Shown here one piece after another: positions 34,106 to 44,526 of a stretch of 64,000 nt of DNA. The position numbers were made by a program, and so were the translations under genes. How positions within the stretch are numbered: the first letter of the stretch is position 1; the number at the start of each line of letters is the position of its first letter. Source of the stretch: Millisia brevis NBRC 105863 (GTDB taxonomy: Bacteria > Actinomycetota > Actinomycetes > Mycobacteriales > Mycobacteriaceae); contig NZ_BCRN01000006.1 in the NCBI RefSeq assembly GCF_001552615.1, forward strand, positions 293,569-357,568, given 5' to 3'. The notes under the pieces are model-generated. The model did not search any database, had not been told where the DNA came from, and worked only from the letters and a program-made list of their open reading frames with translations.

Positions 34106-35350
34106 CTAGCGACGCTGCTCCCAGAGCACCCCGCCCGCCGCGTCGCGGATCGTGACGGCGGGACTCCCGGCGAGGTCTACCTCCACATCGAGATGTGCGG
34201 CGCCGTCCGAGGATGTGGTCCGGTACGTATAGCGGGTGTTGTCGAGGTGGATCGACGTGGTGGTCGCCGTGACCAGCCACGGATGTCGGCGCCGCAGCCC
34301 GATGAGGTCCCGGTGCGCGCGCAGGACCGGCAACCCCCAGGGCGCGAGCCCGGACGGCTCGTCCGGAAACGCCGGACGCACCGCATCGTCCCCCCCGTGG
34401 CGCTCCTGCTTGACGCCGGTGAAGCCCTGCTCGTCGCCGTAGTAGATCGACGGGATGCCACCGACGGTGAGCAGGATCGCCGCGGCGGTGACCGCGCCGT
34501 CCGCGCCGACCGCACTGGCGATCCGGGTGACGTCGTGATTGCCGACGAAGGTGTTCGGGACGAAGTGGGCAAGGAAGTCGTTGTGCCGCTTCAACGCCCA
34601 GTCCAGTTCGAACAGGTTGCGGTCCCGGATGCTCGACCGGATCGCCTTCCACAGCTCGTACTGCGTCGTCGAGTCGATTCCCGAGTCGGCCACCACCCGC
34701 GCGTAGTCGCCATGGATGACCTCGCCGAGGAACCAGGCCTCCGGATACGCGGCGCGCACGTCGGGCAGCACGCGAGCCCAGAACTGCGGGCGCACCGAGT
34801 AGGCGGCATCGAGCCGCCATCCGTCGATCCCGCGTGCCAGCCAGTGCCGCATGACCCGAGCGGTGTACTCCACCGCCGCGTCGGCGCGGTGGTCGAGCCG
34901 GACCAGTGAGCCGTGCCCTTCGAAGACCCGGGGCGACGGTCCGCCGGGTGCGTTCCAATCGATGTCGAACAGGGCCGCCGCGGGGCTCCCCGGCCCTTCG
35001 GCGAGGGCGCGAGCGACATCGGGGTGACCGGCTCCGACGTGGCTGAACACGCCGTCGAGCACCAGCCGCAGGCCGCGCCGCCGACAGGCCTCGACCAGAG
35101 CGTCGAAGGCGTCGTCGCCGCCCAGCCGCGGATCGATCCGGAACTGGTCGGTGGTGTCGTAGCCGTGCGTCTGCGAGGCGAAGATCGGGCCGAGGATCAG
35201 CCCGGAGACACCGAGTTCGATGGCGTAGTCCAGCCAGTTGATCAGTCTGTCCAGCCGGGCTGACGGCTCGGGATCGGCGTCGCGGATCGGCGCGCCGCAG
35301 AATCCGAGCGGATAGACCTGCCACCAGATCGCCCGGGATACCCAGTCCAT
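34106..35350 (-). CDS. GH13 alpha-amylase-family glycoside hydrolase
   Basis: A 414-residue cytosolic GH13 enzyme acting on alpha-glucosidic bonds of maltodextrin-like substrates. Catalytic residues are all visible: nucleophile Asp181 in DGWRLDAAYS, acid/base Glu210 in WFLGEVIHGDY and stabiliser Asp273 in FVGNHDVTRI. The first barrel block is QVYPLGFCGAP and region I is LVLDGVFSHVG. No signal peptide. It is divergent from a TetR gene with two operator-like sites in between, so it is probably repressed until substrate appears. The exact specificity is not clear from sequence. Confidence 0.92.
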   Translation of the reverse strand: MDWVSRAIWWQVYPLGFCGAPIRDADPEPSARLDRLINWLDYAIELGVSGLILGPIFASQTHGYDTTDQFRIDPRLGGDDAFDALVEACRRRGLRLVLDGVFSHVGAGHPDVARALAEGPGSPAAALFDIDWNAPGGPSPRVFEGHGSLVRLDHRADAAVEYTARVMRHWLARGIDGWRLDAAYSVRPQFWARVLPDVRAAYPEAWFLGEVIHGDYARVVADSGIDSTTQYELWKAIRSSIRDRNLFELDWALKRHNDFLAHFVPNTFVGNHDVTRIASAVGADGAVTAAAILLTVGGIPSIYYGDEQGFTGVKQERHGGDDAVRPAFPDEPSGLAPWGLPVLRAHRDLIGLRRRHPWLVTATTTSIHLDNTRYTYRTTSSDGAAHLDVEVDLAGSPAVTIRDAAGGVLWEQRR

Positions 35351-35372
35351 GCGAGCCTCCTACTGAATCCAA

Positions 35373-35413
35373 TTCACTAACGCTAGTGATCGTAGTTCAC
35401 TAGCGCCTAGGAT
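35373..35413. promoter_or_regulatory. Two operator-like sites between the glucosidase and TetR genes
   Basis: TTCACTAACGC at 35373-35383 and TTCACTAGCGC at 35396-35406 are near-identical copies 23 bases apart. The first is part of an inverted repeat, TCACTA-ACGC-TAGTGA. An 8-base inverted pair CGCTAGTG / CACTAGCG also links them. The second copy runs into the start of the TetR gene, as expected for autorepression. Confidence 0.6.
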
Positions 35414-35420
35414 GGGAACC

Positions 35421-36032
35421 ATGGTGCGCACCGACCGCAAACCCCGTCGCAGACTCGACCCGGATTCCCGGCGAGCGGACATCCTCGAGGCGGCCGCCGA
35501 CGCGTTTGCGTCCCGCCCCTACGGGCAGGTGTCGATCTCGTCGATCGCGGCGGACGCGGGAGCGTCGAATGCGTTGCTGTACCGCTACTTCGCCAACAAG
35601 GAGGAGCTCTACACCGCGGTGGTGCGACTGGCGATCGCCGAGCTCCTCGCCGGGCAGGCCGCCGCGCTCGCGCAGCTCCACGTGGGGGTTCCGGTGCGCG
35701 ACCGGGTCCGCGCGGCGACGATCGTCTACCTCGACCACATCGCCGACCATCCGGATGCCTGGGCGATGCCGATGCGCCAACCGGGCGGCGAACCCCCGGC
35801 CGCCGCCGCCCTGCGCGCGGACGCCCGGAGCGCCTATGTCGGCCATCTGACAACGCTGCTCTCCGACAACGCCGGCGCCCGACGCGAATACGCGCTCTGG
35901 GGGTACCTGGGCTTCGTCGACACCGCCTGTCTGCGGTGGGTGGAGAAGGGGTGCCCGGACGACGATCGCGGGCCGCTGGTCGAGGCGGCCCTCGGCGCGC
36001 TCGAGGGGGCGCTCGGCGACTGGGCCGCATAA
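35421..36032 (+). CDS. TetR-family regulator of the GH13 gene
   Basis: About 203 residues. The helix-turn-helix is RADILEAAADAFASRPYGQVSISSIAADAGASNALLYRYFANKEELY (about 17-63), followed by a helical ligand domain. It is divergent from the GH13 gene with operator-like repeats between them and is the probable local repressor. Starts at 35412 (ATG), 35421 (ATG) or 35424 (GTG) are all in frame; 35421 has GGGA four bases before it. Confidence 0.88.
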   Translation: MVRTDRKPRRRLDPDSRRADILEAAADAFASRPYGQVSISSIAADAGASNALLYRYFANKEELYTAVVRLAIAELLAGQAAALAQLHVGVPVRDRVRAATIVYLDHIADHPDAWAMPMRQPGGEPPAAAALRADARSAYVGHLTTLLSDNAGARREYALWGYLGFVDTACLRWVEKGCPDDDRGPLVEAALGALEGALGDWAA

Positions 36033-36077
36033 ACGCTTCGGTTGCAGGCGAACTCAGCGGCGAGGGGTCGGTCCACG

Positions 36078-36185
36078 ATGACGGTTTCCGGATTCCTCTA
36101 CGCCACCAATGCCGAATTGGTCGGCGAGGCCGCCGCCCGAGGCGGCACGATCGGCTGCTACGTCACCGATCCGGGCGTTCGTGGT
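36078..36185 (+). pseudogene. Unassigned 5' gene fragment
   Basis: From the ATG at 36078 about 36 codons (GFLYATNAELVGEAAARGG, then TIGCYVTDPG) have the strong third-position GC of a real gene. The frame then runs into sequence that is clearly coding on the opposite strand. It looks like the start of a gene cut off by rearrangement. I do not recognise the family. It could also be chance. Confidence 0.35.
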
Positions 36186-36325
36186 CATGCTGCTCGGTCG
36201 CCGCTGCAGGTGGGCGTTGTGCGCGAACGCGAATACCGGGCCGCGAGCAGCAGCAGGTTGTCGGCCATGATCGTCGCCCGGCGGGCGAGCAGGGCGGCCA
36301 TGCGATGGTGGGTGTTGTCCGCCAT
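36185..36325 (-). pseudogene. Fragment of an erythromycin-esterase-like gene, frameshifted
   Basis: On the minus strand one frame reads HRMAALLARRATIMADNLLL and another continues GPVFAFAHNAHLQRRPSSM, with a frame change near 36238. The R-x-x-x-MA-x-NLL and AHNAHLQR blocks are those of the erythromycin esterase superfamily. Both the N-terminal and C-terminal parts are missing, so the piece is dead. Confidence 0.6.
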
Positions 36326-36492
36326 CCAATATTGGACTCGCAGGCCGGATTGTCGCGGGGTCCCCGGAACTCCGCGTCGCCGAAGCCGCGCTGGACATCG
36401 ATCACGATGAGCGCCGGTCGACCGAGGGGAGCTTCGTCCGCCCCGATTTCGGAGATCATCTCGATAACGACAGGCCGAACGCGGTCCCGCAT
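36326..36492 (-). pseudogene. N-terminal fragment of an isochorismatase-family gene
   Basis: About 55 codons from an ATG at 36492. GRPALIVIDVQRGFGDAEF is the first strand and catalytic-Asp region of isochorismatase-like hydrolases, followed by GPRDNPACESNI. It then passes abruptly into the esterase fragment, and the remaining two thirds of the protein (including the catalytic Cys) are absent. The join to the esterase piece marks a deletion or recombination point. Confidence 0.65.
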
Positions 36493-36540
36493 CTCCGCTC
36501 GGCGCGGGCTCCGAAGTGGCGCTGTCGGTGGCGGCGGTGC

Positions 36541-37551
36541 TCAGGCCTCGATGGAGCGGCAATCGCGGCCGGCCAGTCCGACGGTCTCCCAGCCCTCCCA
36601 GCCGGGTGTCGAACGCATCCGTTCCCGGTCGTAGGCGGCCTCGATCGCGGCCGCGTCTCCCGATTCGAGCGCTGCGGCTCGGTCGGCGAACATCTCCGTC
36701 CGCTGTCGCGGCAGGGCGAGGGTGGCTTCCCAGGCCGCGGCGTCCGGGACGTGTGCGGTGGGTACGGACTCCAGGTCCGCGAGCGTTTGCTCCCATTCGT
36801 CGTGCAGGCCGCGTACCGCGTCGAGGTGGGCGGCGGTGGGCTCGGGCGTTTCGCCGCCGATCAGGCCGGCGACGATCTCCAGATTCTGCGCGACGTTGGC
36901 CGCGTAGTCGGTGGATGCGCGCCGTTCGACGATGGCGGTACAGGTCCGTGCGGCGGCAACCTGGAAGTCGCGGGCCGCGGCGTCCGGTCCGGGGTAGGAC
37001 AGCAGCATCTCGCAGTCGCGCCCGGCGTAGCTCGGATCCAGCTCGCCGGGGGCGGCGTCGAAGCCGTAGGGTTCGCCGATTCCCAGCGCGTCGGGCATGG
37101 GGTCGCCGGGTGCCTCGACGGCCGCCGCCCGCGCCGCGAGCACGTCGATCGTCGCATCGAACCCGGCGATGATCGCCGCCCAGGCGGGTTGCCCGGTGTC
37201 GGCCTGCTCCAGCCGATCGCGTTCGACCGACAATTCCGTGCGAGCCGAGATCAATCGGGCGTGCCATTCGGCGCGATCGGCGGAGGTGGGCGGGGTATCC
37301 GACCCGATCGTCGCCAGCACGACGTCGGTAGCGGCGTCGCGTCCCGCCGTGAAGGTGGCCGCGTCACGGTCGTCGAGGATGGCCGAACACACCTCCAGCG
37401 GTGTCGACGGCGCCGCCGTCGAGGCGGCGGATGTCGCGTCGGGCACGCTGCCGCCGACGGTGTCGGCCGGGGTCGACGCGGAGCATCCGGCCAGGCATGC
37501 GGCCGCCACCGCAGCGGCCACGACTCGGAGCATTGTCGACATGCCGCGCAT
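36541..37551 (-). CDS. Secreted lipoprotein of unknown function
   Basis: About 336 residues. A signal peptide (MLRVVAAAVAAACLAGC) ends in the lipobox LAGC, so the mature protein is membrane-anchored outside the cell. The mature part is helical with many Glu/Ala/Asp residues and two further Cys (RDCEMLLSYPG and the near-terminal GRDCRSIEA), perhaps a disulfide. I do not recognise a family. ATGs at 37551, 37542 and 37533 are all possible starts. It lies downstream of the MmyB-type regulator, separated by about 110 bases. Confidence 0.75.
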   Translation of the reverse strand: MRGMSTMLRVVAAAVAAACLAGCSASTPADTVGGSVPDATSAASTAAPSTPLEVCSAILDDRDAATFTAGRDAATDVVLATIGSDTPPTSADRAEWHARLISARTELSVERDRLEQADTGQPAWAAIIAGFDATIDVLAARAAAVEAPGDPMPDALGIGEPYGFDAAPGELDPSYAGRDCEMLLSYPGPDAAARDFQVAAARTCTAIVERRASTDYAANVAQNLEIVAGLIGGETPEPTAAHLDAVRGLHDEWEQTLADLESVPTAHVPDAAAWEATLALPRQRTEMFADRAAALESGDAAAIEAAYDRERMRSTPGWEGWETVGLAGRDCRSIEA

Positions 37552-37660
37552 CGTGTCACATGGCTGCGCCGCGAGGTCGCCGATGCTCCCCGGTACCCGA
37601 ATCGTGCAGCGGGCGCGGTCCGAACCGTGCGCGACCGCCGGCCCGGCCGGCGGTGATCGA

Positions 37661-38584
37661 TTACGGGGTCGTGGGCTTCTCGCTACCGCTCCCGTCCGGA
37701 TCCACCCCACCGACACCGACGGTCGTCTCGTCGACCGCACCCGACGCCGCCCACGAGGCCAGCATGGCCAGCGCGTCGGCGGTCGGCGATCCGGCGGGGG
37801 CGGTGTAGACATTGAGCACCAGGCCCGGTTCGCTCGGCAGGTCCATCGACTCGAAGTGCAGGTCGAGGTCCCCGACGACGGGGTGGTGCAGACGCTTGGT
37901 CCCGCTGCGGTGGAACATCACGTCCTGCGACGCCCAGTGCCGGCGGAAAAGCTCACTCTGCGTGGACAGTTCGCCGACCAGGTTGATCAGATCCGGGTCG
38001 TGCGGGTTACGGCCGGCCTCCAACCGCAACATCGACGCGCCGTCGTGGGCGATTCGGTCGTAGTCGCGCCAGAACTGGTGGGCGGCCGGGTTGAGGAAGG
38101 TGAAGCGGGTGGTGTTGACCGGCCGCCGCGGATCCTCGAACACCGGCGAATACAGCGCCCGGCCGAGGGTATTGGCGGCGAGGATGTCGTGCCGGCCGTT
38201 GCGCACCCAGGCCGGGGCGTCGCTGATCGCGTCGAGGACCTGCTGGACCGCCGGCCGCACGGGCCCGGCCGGTCGGGCCCGCCGCTTGGTGCGCGCCGGA
38301 CCGGCCGCCCGGGCCAGGTCGAAGAGGTATTCACGTTCGGCCTCGTCGAGGCGAAGCGTGGTGGCCAGGGCGTCGAGAACACTCTCGGAGACGCCGCCGA
38401 TATCGCCGCGTTCGAGCCGCACGTAGTAGTCGACCGAGACACCGGAGAGCATTGCCACCTCCTCCCGACGCAGGCCCGGCACCCGCCGGTTACCCCCGAA
38501 GGACGGCAACCCCACCTGCTCGGGAGTCAACCGTGCACGGCGCGAGCTCAGGAATTCGCGGACCTCGGCCCGTACGTCAGCCAT
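37661..38584 (-). CDS. MmyB-like XRE transcriptional regulator
   Basis: A 307-residue regulator. The N-terminal helix-turn-helix has the characteristic RRVPGLRREEVAMLSGVSVDYYVRLERG block (about 33-60). The rest is an MmyB-type ligand-binding domain (WVRNGRHDILAANTLGRALY, FLNPAAHQFWRDYDRIAHDGASMLRLEAGRNPHDP, HHPVVGDLDLHFESMDLP), which in relatives binds a fatty-acid-like ligand. Such genes are commonly paired with the oxidoreductases they control; here two aldo/keto reductases lie directly upstream on the same strand. Confidence 0.92.
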   Translation of the reverse strand: MADVRAEVREFLSSRRARLTPEQVGLPSFGGNRRVPGLRREEVAMLSGVSVDYYVRLERGDIGGVSESVLDALATTLRLDEAEREYLFDLARAAGPARTKRRARPAGPVRPAVQQVLDAISDAPAWVRNGRHDILAANTLGRALYSPVFEDPRRPVNTTRFTFLNPAAHQFWRDYDRIAHDGASMLRLEAGRNPHDPDLINLVGELSTQSELFRRHWASQDVMFHRSGTKRLHHPVVGDLDLHFESMDLPSEPGLVLNVYTAPAGSPTADALAMLASWAASGAVDETTVGVGGVDPDGSGSEKPTTP

Positions 38585-38692
38585 CTGTTCACCGTATGCC
38601 CGGTTGCGCGGCGCGGGGAGGCCCTGCGAGTACCAGGTTGTTTCCGATCATCGGGTTCCTTTCGTGTGCGGAAGACCCCCGGGTGGCGGACA

Positions 38693-40706
<2,014 letters not shown>

Positions 40707-40761
40707 GATGTGTGCTCTTTGATGGAGGGATGATGCGGTCGACCCGAGCCAATCGACCCGG

Positions 40762-41811
40762 TCAGGGGGTGACCATCACCTTGAGGGCCTCGCGGCGGTC
40801 CATCGCGGCGTAGCCGGAGGCGATGTCGTCGAGGGCGATGGTCGAATCGAAGACGCGGCCGGGGTCGATCGCGCCGTCGAGCACCTGCGGGATCGCACCC
40901 TCGAGGTAGGCGCGGACCGGGGCGGGTCCACCGGCCAGACGGGCGTTCTTGCCGAACAGGGACCCGAAGCCGATCGGCGCCTGCTCGTACTGCGGGACGC
41001 CGACGCGGGAGATGATTCCGCCGGGGCGGACGATCCCGTAGGCCTGCTCGTAGGCCGGCATCAGGCCGACGGCCTCGAGCACGATATGCGAGCCCTCGCC
41101 GTCGGTGAGGTCGAGAACCCTGTCGATCCCTTCGCTGCCACGCTCGGCGACCACGTCGGTCGCACCCCATTCGACGCCGAGTTCGGTGCGGTCCTTGTGC
41201 CGGCCCATCAGAATGATCCGCTCCGCGCCCAGCGACTTCGCGGCGAGCACCGCCGACAGGCCGACGGCGCCGTCACCGATCACCGTGACGGTCTTCCCCG
41301 GCGCCACCTCGCCCATGTGAGCGGCGTGGTAGCCGGTCAGGTACACGTCGGACAACGTCAGCAGCGATGCCAGCAGGCTCTCGTCCGCGGTGGCCGGGTC
41401 GACCCCGGGAACGGTGACGAGGGAGCCGTCGGCGAGCGGGATGCGGGCGAACTGGGCTTGCAGTCCCGGCACCTGCGGGGTCGCGTAGAACCCGCCGTGC
41501 AGGCAGGAGGTCTGGAAGCCCTCGCGACAGAAGACGCAGGTGTTGTCCTGGAACGCGAACGGTGCGATCACGAAGTCACCGCGGGCGACCGACGTCACCG
41601 CGCTGCCGGTCTCCTCGACGACACCGATCAGTTCGTGTCCCATCCGCACGGCGGGGTCCGATGCGGACCGCGAGTGGTACGGGTGCAGGTCGGAACCACA
41701 GATGCAGGCCCGGACCACGCGCACGATCGCATCGGTGGGCTGCTCGATGATCGGATCGGGAGCGGAATCCACGCGGACATCGCCCGCGCCGTACATGTAG
41801 GTGGCTTTCAT
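40762..41811 (-). CDS. Zinc-dependent alcohol dehydrogenase
   Basis: A 349-residue medium-chain dehydrogenase. Catalytic zinc ligands sit in ACICGSDLHPYHS and VRMGHELIGVVEETG. The structural-zinc lobe has CVFCREGFQTSC. The Rossmann glycines are in VIGDGAVGLSAVLAAKSLGAERIILMGRHKDR. It should oxidise alcohols or reduce aldehydes with NAD(P). The ATG at 41811 is chosen because MKATYMYGAGDVRV is the usual beginning; an upstream TTG is less likely. It is first in the run with the two aldo/keto reductases and the regulator. Confidence 0.92.
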   Translation of the reverse strand: MKATYMYGAGDVRVDSAPDPIIEQPTDAIVRVVRACICGSDLHPYHSRSASDPAVRMGHELIGVVEETGSAVTSVARGDFVIAPFAFQDNTCVFCREGFQTSCLHGGFYATPQVPGLQAQFARIPLADGSLVTVPGVDPATADESLLASLLTLSDVYLTGYHAAHMGEVAPGKTVTVIGDGAVGLSAVLAAKSLGAERIILMGRHKDRTELGVEWGATDVVAERGSEGIDRVLDLTDGEGSHIVLEAVGLMPAYEQAYGIVRPGGIISRVGVPQYEQAPIGFGSLFGKNARLAGGPAPVRAYLEGAIPQVLDGAIDPGRVFDSTIALDDIASGYAAMDRREALKVMVTP

Positions 41812-41943
41812 GTCATCGAGCAAACGCCATTCCGGCGTGCGGCGGGAGTACCTCTTCTTCCGGGTACCGCCAGTACCCCCTTCGGCGTGTCCCGAAGGTC
41901 CGGATTGTAGAAATCCGCGGCCTGCGGGTTCGGAAACGCCGCA

Positions 41944-41977
41944 GGCGGCTTCACCCGATCATCCGGGTGAAGCCGCC
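41944..41977. terminator. Strong hairpin between the ATP-grasp and dehydrogenase genes
   Basis: A 14-bp perfect stem (GGCGGCTTCACCCG and its complement) with a 6-base loop lies 77 bases after the ATP-grasp stop (minus strand). It probably ends that transcript before the dehydrogenase promoter. No long T-run follows. Confidence 0.7.
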
Positions 41978-42053
41978 ACATGCGTGTGAGGTGATATGCG
42001 TTGCCGGACGTTTCGCGTAGAGGTACGCGATCGGGCATTCCCGGGTGTCGGGC

Positions 42054-43130
42054 CTAACCCGCTTCGCGCAACCCCAGGTCGTCGATCAGCTGACCCTCGC
42101 CGGCGGGCGCGACCTCCATGACCGCCTCGGCGACGGCGATGCGGACCGGCAAGCGCGGCGGCAGCCGCAAGCCGGCGTCGCGCTTGAGCAGCAGCCGCAC
42201 GGCGGCCCACGGCAGGTTCACACCGGCGAAGGCGGTGTGAAAGAGCCCCGCCGACGGTCGCGGGTTGATCTCCAGCAGCACCGGATGACCACTGCGGTAA
42301 CGCAATTGCACATTCGTGAGGTATGACAGTTCGAAGTTTCGCACCAGCTGCCGGGCGATGTCCACCAGCGCCGGATCGTCGAGCATCGTGCGGAATCGTC
42401 CCTGCTTGGCGCGCGGAATACCCACCAGCAGTTCACCTCCCGGAGCAGAGAGGCAGTCGATGCTGATCTCCGGATCGTCGAGGAAAGGCATCACGAGCAG
42501 AGGCGGTACCGCCTCGCCCTCCATATCGGCGCGACGCATCGCCGCGGCGACCGCCTCGACCGATACGACCGGCTCGGGTGCGGCCTTCAGGCTCGCCATC
42601 GTCAACGGGCGGTCGTCGAGGATCCGGAAGCCGAAGGCGGAGTATTCCCCACTCGGCTTGAAGCACAGGGTTTCTCCGGTGCGGGACAGTTCGTCGACCG
42701 CGTCCTCGAATTGGTCGGCATCGGTCACTTCACGCCACGGCGGCACCGGGGTGCCCTCTCGGCTCGCGATCTTGTAGGTGAGCGCCTTGTTCGTCAGCGT
42801 CGCGACGGCGGCCGCGGGTGAACACATCAGGTGTGTCCCGATAGCGGCGAAGTCCTCCACCCGGCCGGCGAGCGCATCGAGGCGCCTGGGCGGGATGAGG
42901 ACATCGATCCTGTGGACCCGGCAGAAGTCCAGCGCGAACTGCGCGTACTCCTCGTTGCCGACATAGCGCGGCTCGACCACCGGGACGTCGCACGCCGAGA
43001 GCGCCGGCGCGTCCGGATCGACATTGCCGGCGTAGATGATGACGTCGACCCCGTCCGGGTTTTCCCGCAACAACCGCATGACCTGGACGGTTGCCGCACC
43101 CGCACTGCTGAGCCAAATCCGAAGCGCGAT
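42054..43130 (-). CDS. ATP-grasp ligase-like protein, start uncertain
   Basis: About 358 residues with an N-terminal Rossmann-like lobe (LRIWLSSAGAATVQVMRLLREN) and an ATP-grasp domain: FKPSGEYSAFGFRIL, VMPFLDDPEISIDCLSAPGG, and the Mg-binding end VLLEINPRPSAGLFH. It resembles carbamoyl-phosphate-synthase-like ligases that join an acid to an amine; the substrate is unknown. A strong GGGGAG sits eight bases before an ATC codon (43130), exactly where MALRIW-like homologues would start, but ATC is not canonical. In-frame alternatives are GTG 43196 and ATG 43256, without good ribosome-binding sites and with poor codon bias after them. Confidence 0.8.
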   Translation of the reverse strand: MALRIWLSSAGAATVQVMRLLRENPDGVDVIIYAGNVDPDAPALSACDVPVVEPRYVGNEEYAQFALDFCRVHRIDVLIPPRRLDALAGRVEDFAAIGTHLMCSPAAAVATLTNKALTYKIASREGTPVPPWREVTDADQFEDAVDELSRTGETLCFKPSGEYSAFGFRILDDRPLTMASLKAAPEPVVSVEAVAAAMRRADMEGEAVPPLLVMPFLDDPEISIDCLSAPGGELLVGIPRAKQGRFRTMLDDPALVDIARQLVRNFELSYLTNVQLRYRSGHPVLLEINPRPSAGLFHTAFAGVNLPWAAVRLLLKRDAGLRLPPRLPVRIAVAEAVMEVAPAGEGQLIDDLGLREAG

Positions 43131-43500
43131 GACTACCGCTCCCCTTCCCGAGTACGTAGAGAATCGGACCTTATCCCGGTTCGGTGGTACGCACACGTCG
43201 GGATGAGGCAGCCGCAACTCGCCCGCTCGCCTACCGGCCGACTCCAACGCCGACATACCTTGCCCCGCAGCCGAACTGCGGGAGCAGTCCGACCCGGTGG
43301 GCCGCGGTGACGTCGCCGTCGTGAGGAAGTCGGAGCCGGTGATCGACGAGCCGGGTCCGTCCATCAGGAACCGGAAGGTTGGCGACATCGGTGGGCGTCC
43401 CCGTCCGGCCTGCGGAACTGTCGGAAATCATAGCGCCAATATCGGCCGCATCGGGACCGTCGATCCGGGGACGCGCACAACGGTGTCACGCGCTCATCGG
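43131..43500. other. Gap without a recognisable gene
   Basis: This 370-base stretch lies between the ATP-grasp gene and the truncated aldo/keto reductase. Open frames exist on both strands but none has good codon bias or a family I recognise. It should contain the ATP-grasp promoter. A GGAAGGGGAG ribosome-binding-like site is at 43148-43139 on the minus strand. Confidence 0.5.
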
Positions 43501-44208
43501 TCAGGCTTCCGGGATCCGGAATTCGAGGAACTGAGGCTGCGGCCGGTCGAGGTCGGGCCCGCCGCGCAGGTCGGTGTCGAGCGCGTCGATCCGTCCGAGT
43601 TCCTCGCCGGTCAGCTCGAAGTCGAAGACGTCGAAGTTCTCCGCGATGCGCGCCGGGTTGATCGATTTCGGGATGACCTGGCGTCCCTGCTGAATGTGCC
43701 AGCGCAACATGACCTGTGCGGTCGTCCTGCCGTGCGCGGCGGCGATCTCCACCAGGACGGGATCGGTCACGGTGGCGCGACCGGAGCCGCCGAACTGTCC
43801 GCCATAGAAGGTGATCCCCCCGATCGGTGACCACGCCCGGGTCGGAATGCTGTGCTCGGCGTTCATCTGTTGGGAATCCTTCTGCACGAAATAGGGGTGC
43901 AGCTCGATCTGGTTCACGGCGGGAATCACGTCCACCACGTCCAGCAGCTGGCGCAGGGAGACCGGGGTGAAGTTGCTCACTCCGATCGCGCGCACCAGAC
44001 CGTCGGCGTAGAGCTTCTCCACACTCTTGTAGGCGGCGATCGTGCGATCGAAGACGCCCACCGCCGGCTGGTGCAGGATCAACAGGTCGAGCTGCTCGAC
44101 CCCGAGTGTGCCGGTGGCCTTCTCGAAGGCGTGCAGGGCAGTCGCACCGCGCACCGCAGAACCCTGCCGTCCCGGTGCGGCCTTCTGCCGGGGACCATCA
44201 GATTACCC
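43501..44208 (-). pseudogene. Aldo/keto reductase lacking its N-terminal third
   Basis: The frame encodes the last two thirds of a 2,5-diketogluconate-reductase-like enzyme: TLGVEQLDLLILHQPAVGVF with the catalytic His, ADGLVRAIGVSNFTPVSLRQLL, VNQIELHPYFVQ and VIPKSINPARIAENFDVFDFEL. The first 70 or so residues, including the LGFG and D-T-A-x-x-Y-x-N blocks and the catalytic Asp/Tyr/Lys, are absent. A stop precedes the frame at about 44209. The upstream side runs into the terminator and tRNA-Pro, so the 5' end was lost by a rearrangement there. A short product from a GTG near 44154 would not be active. Confidence 0.8.
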
Positions 44209-44308
44209 GGGGGCAGCCAGGAAAGCACCAGGTCCTCATCCACCTGCAGCCGGATCGGACGGATGCGGGTACCGGCGGGCGACCAACGAAACGGTCCTCG
44301 GACGTGAA

Positions 44309-44340
44309 GAAGCCCCGGCGAGAAATTGCTCGCCGGAGCT
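44309..44340 (-). terminator. Terminator of the tRNA-Pro gene
   Basis: On the minus strand CCGGCGAG and CTCGCCGG (core 44336-44329 and 44322-44315) form an 8-bp stem, extended by AGC/GCT at the base, with a 6-base loop. CTTCTTC follows. It lies directly after the tRNA 3' end and is a typical intrinsic terminator. Confidence 0.75.
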
Positions 44341-44346
44341 TATCTG

Positions 44347-44420
44347 TCGGGCTGACAGGATTTGAACCTGCGACCACCTGACCCCCAGTCAGGTGCGCTA
44401 CCAAGCTGCGCCACAGCCCG
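44347..44420 (-). tRNA. tRNA-Pro (GGG anticodon)
   Basis: A 74-base cloverleaf on the minus strand. The acceptor stem is CGGGCTG paired with CAGCCCG. The anticodon stem CCTGA/TCAGG encloses the loop CTGGGGG, giving anticodon GGG. The T arm is GCAGGTTCAAATCCTGT-like. CCA is not encoded. It reads CCC (and CCU) proline codons. The 3' end faces a truncated gene, a common situation at tRNA integration sites. Confidence 0.95.
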
Positions 44421-44526
44421 CTGCGCTCACGCGCTCGATGAGGGTACCCCGGGGCGGGGGTCGCGACGAAATCGCCTCGCGGTGGCCGGCATCACCCACC
44501 TGTTGTACCGACCCGACACCGTGCCG

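Noticed and set aside
44209..44346. Missing N-terminal part of the truncated aldo/keto reductase in another frame
   Set aside because: None of the minus-strand frames here encodes the LGFG or DTAxxYxN blocks; an in-frame stop is present at about 44209.
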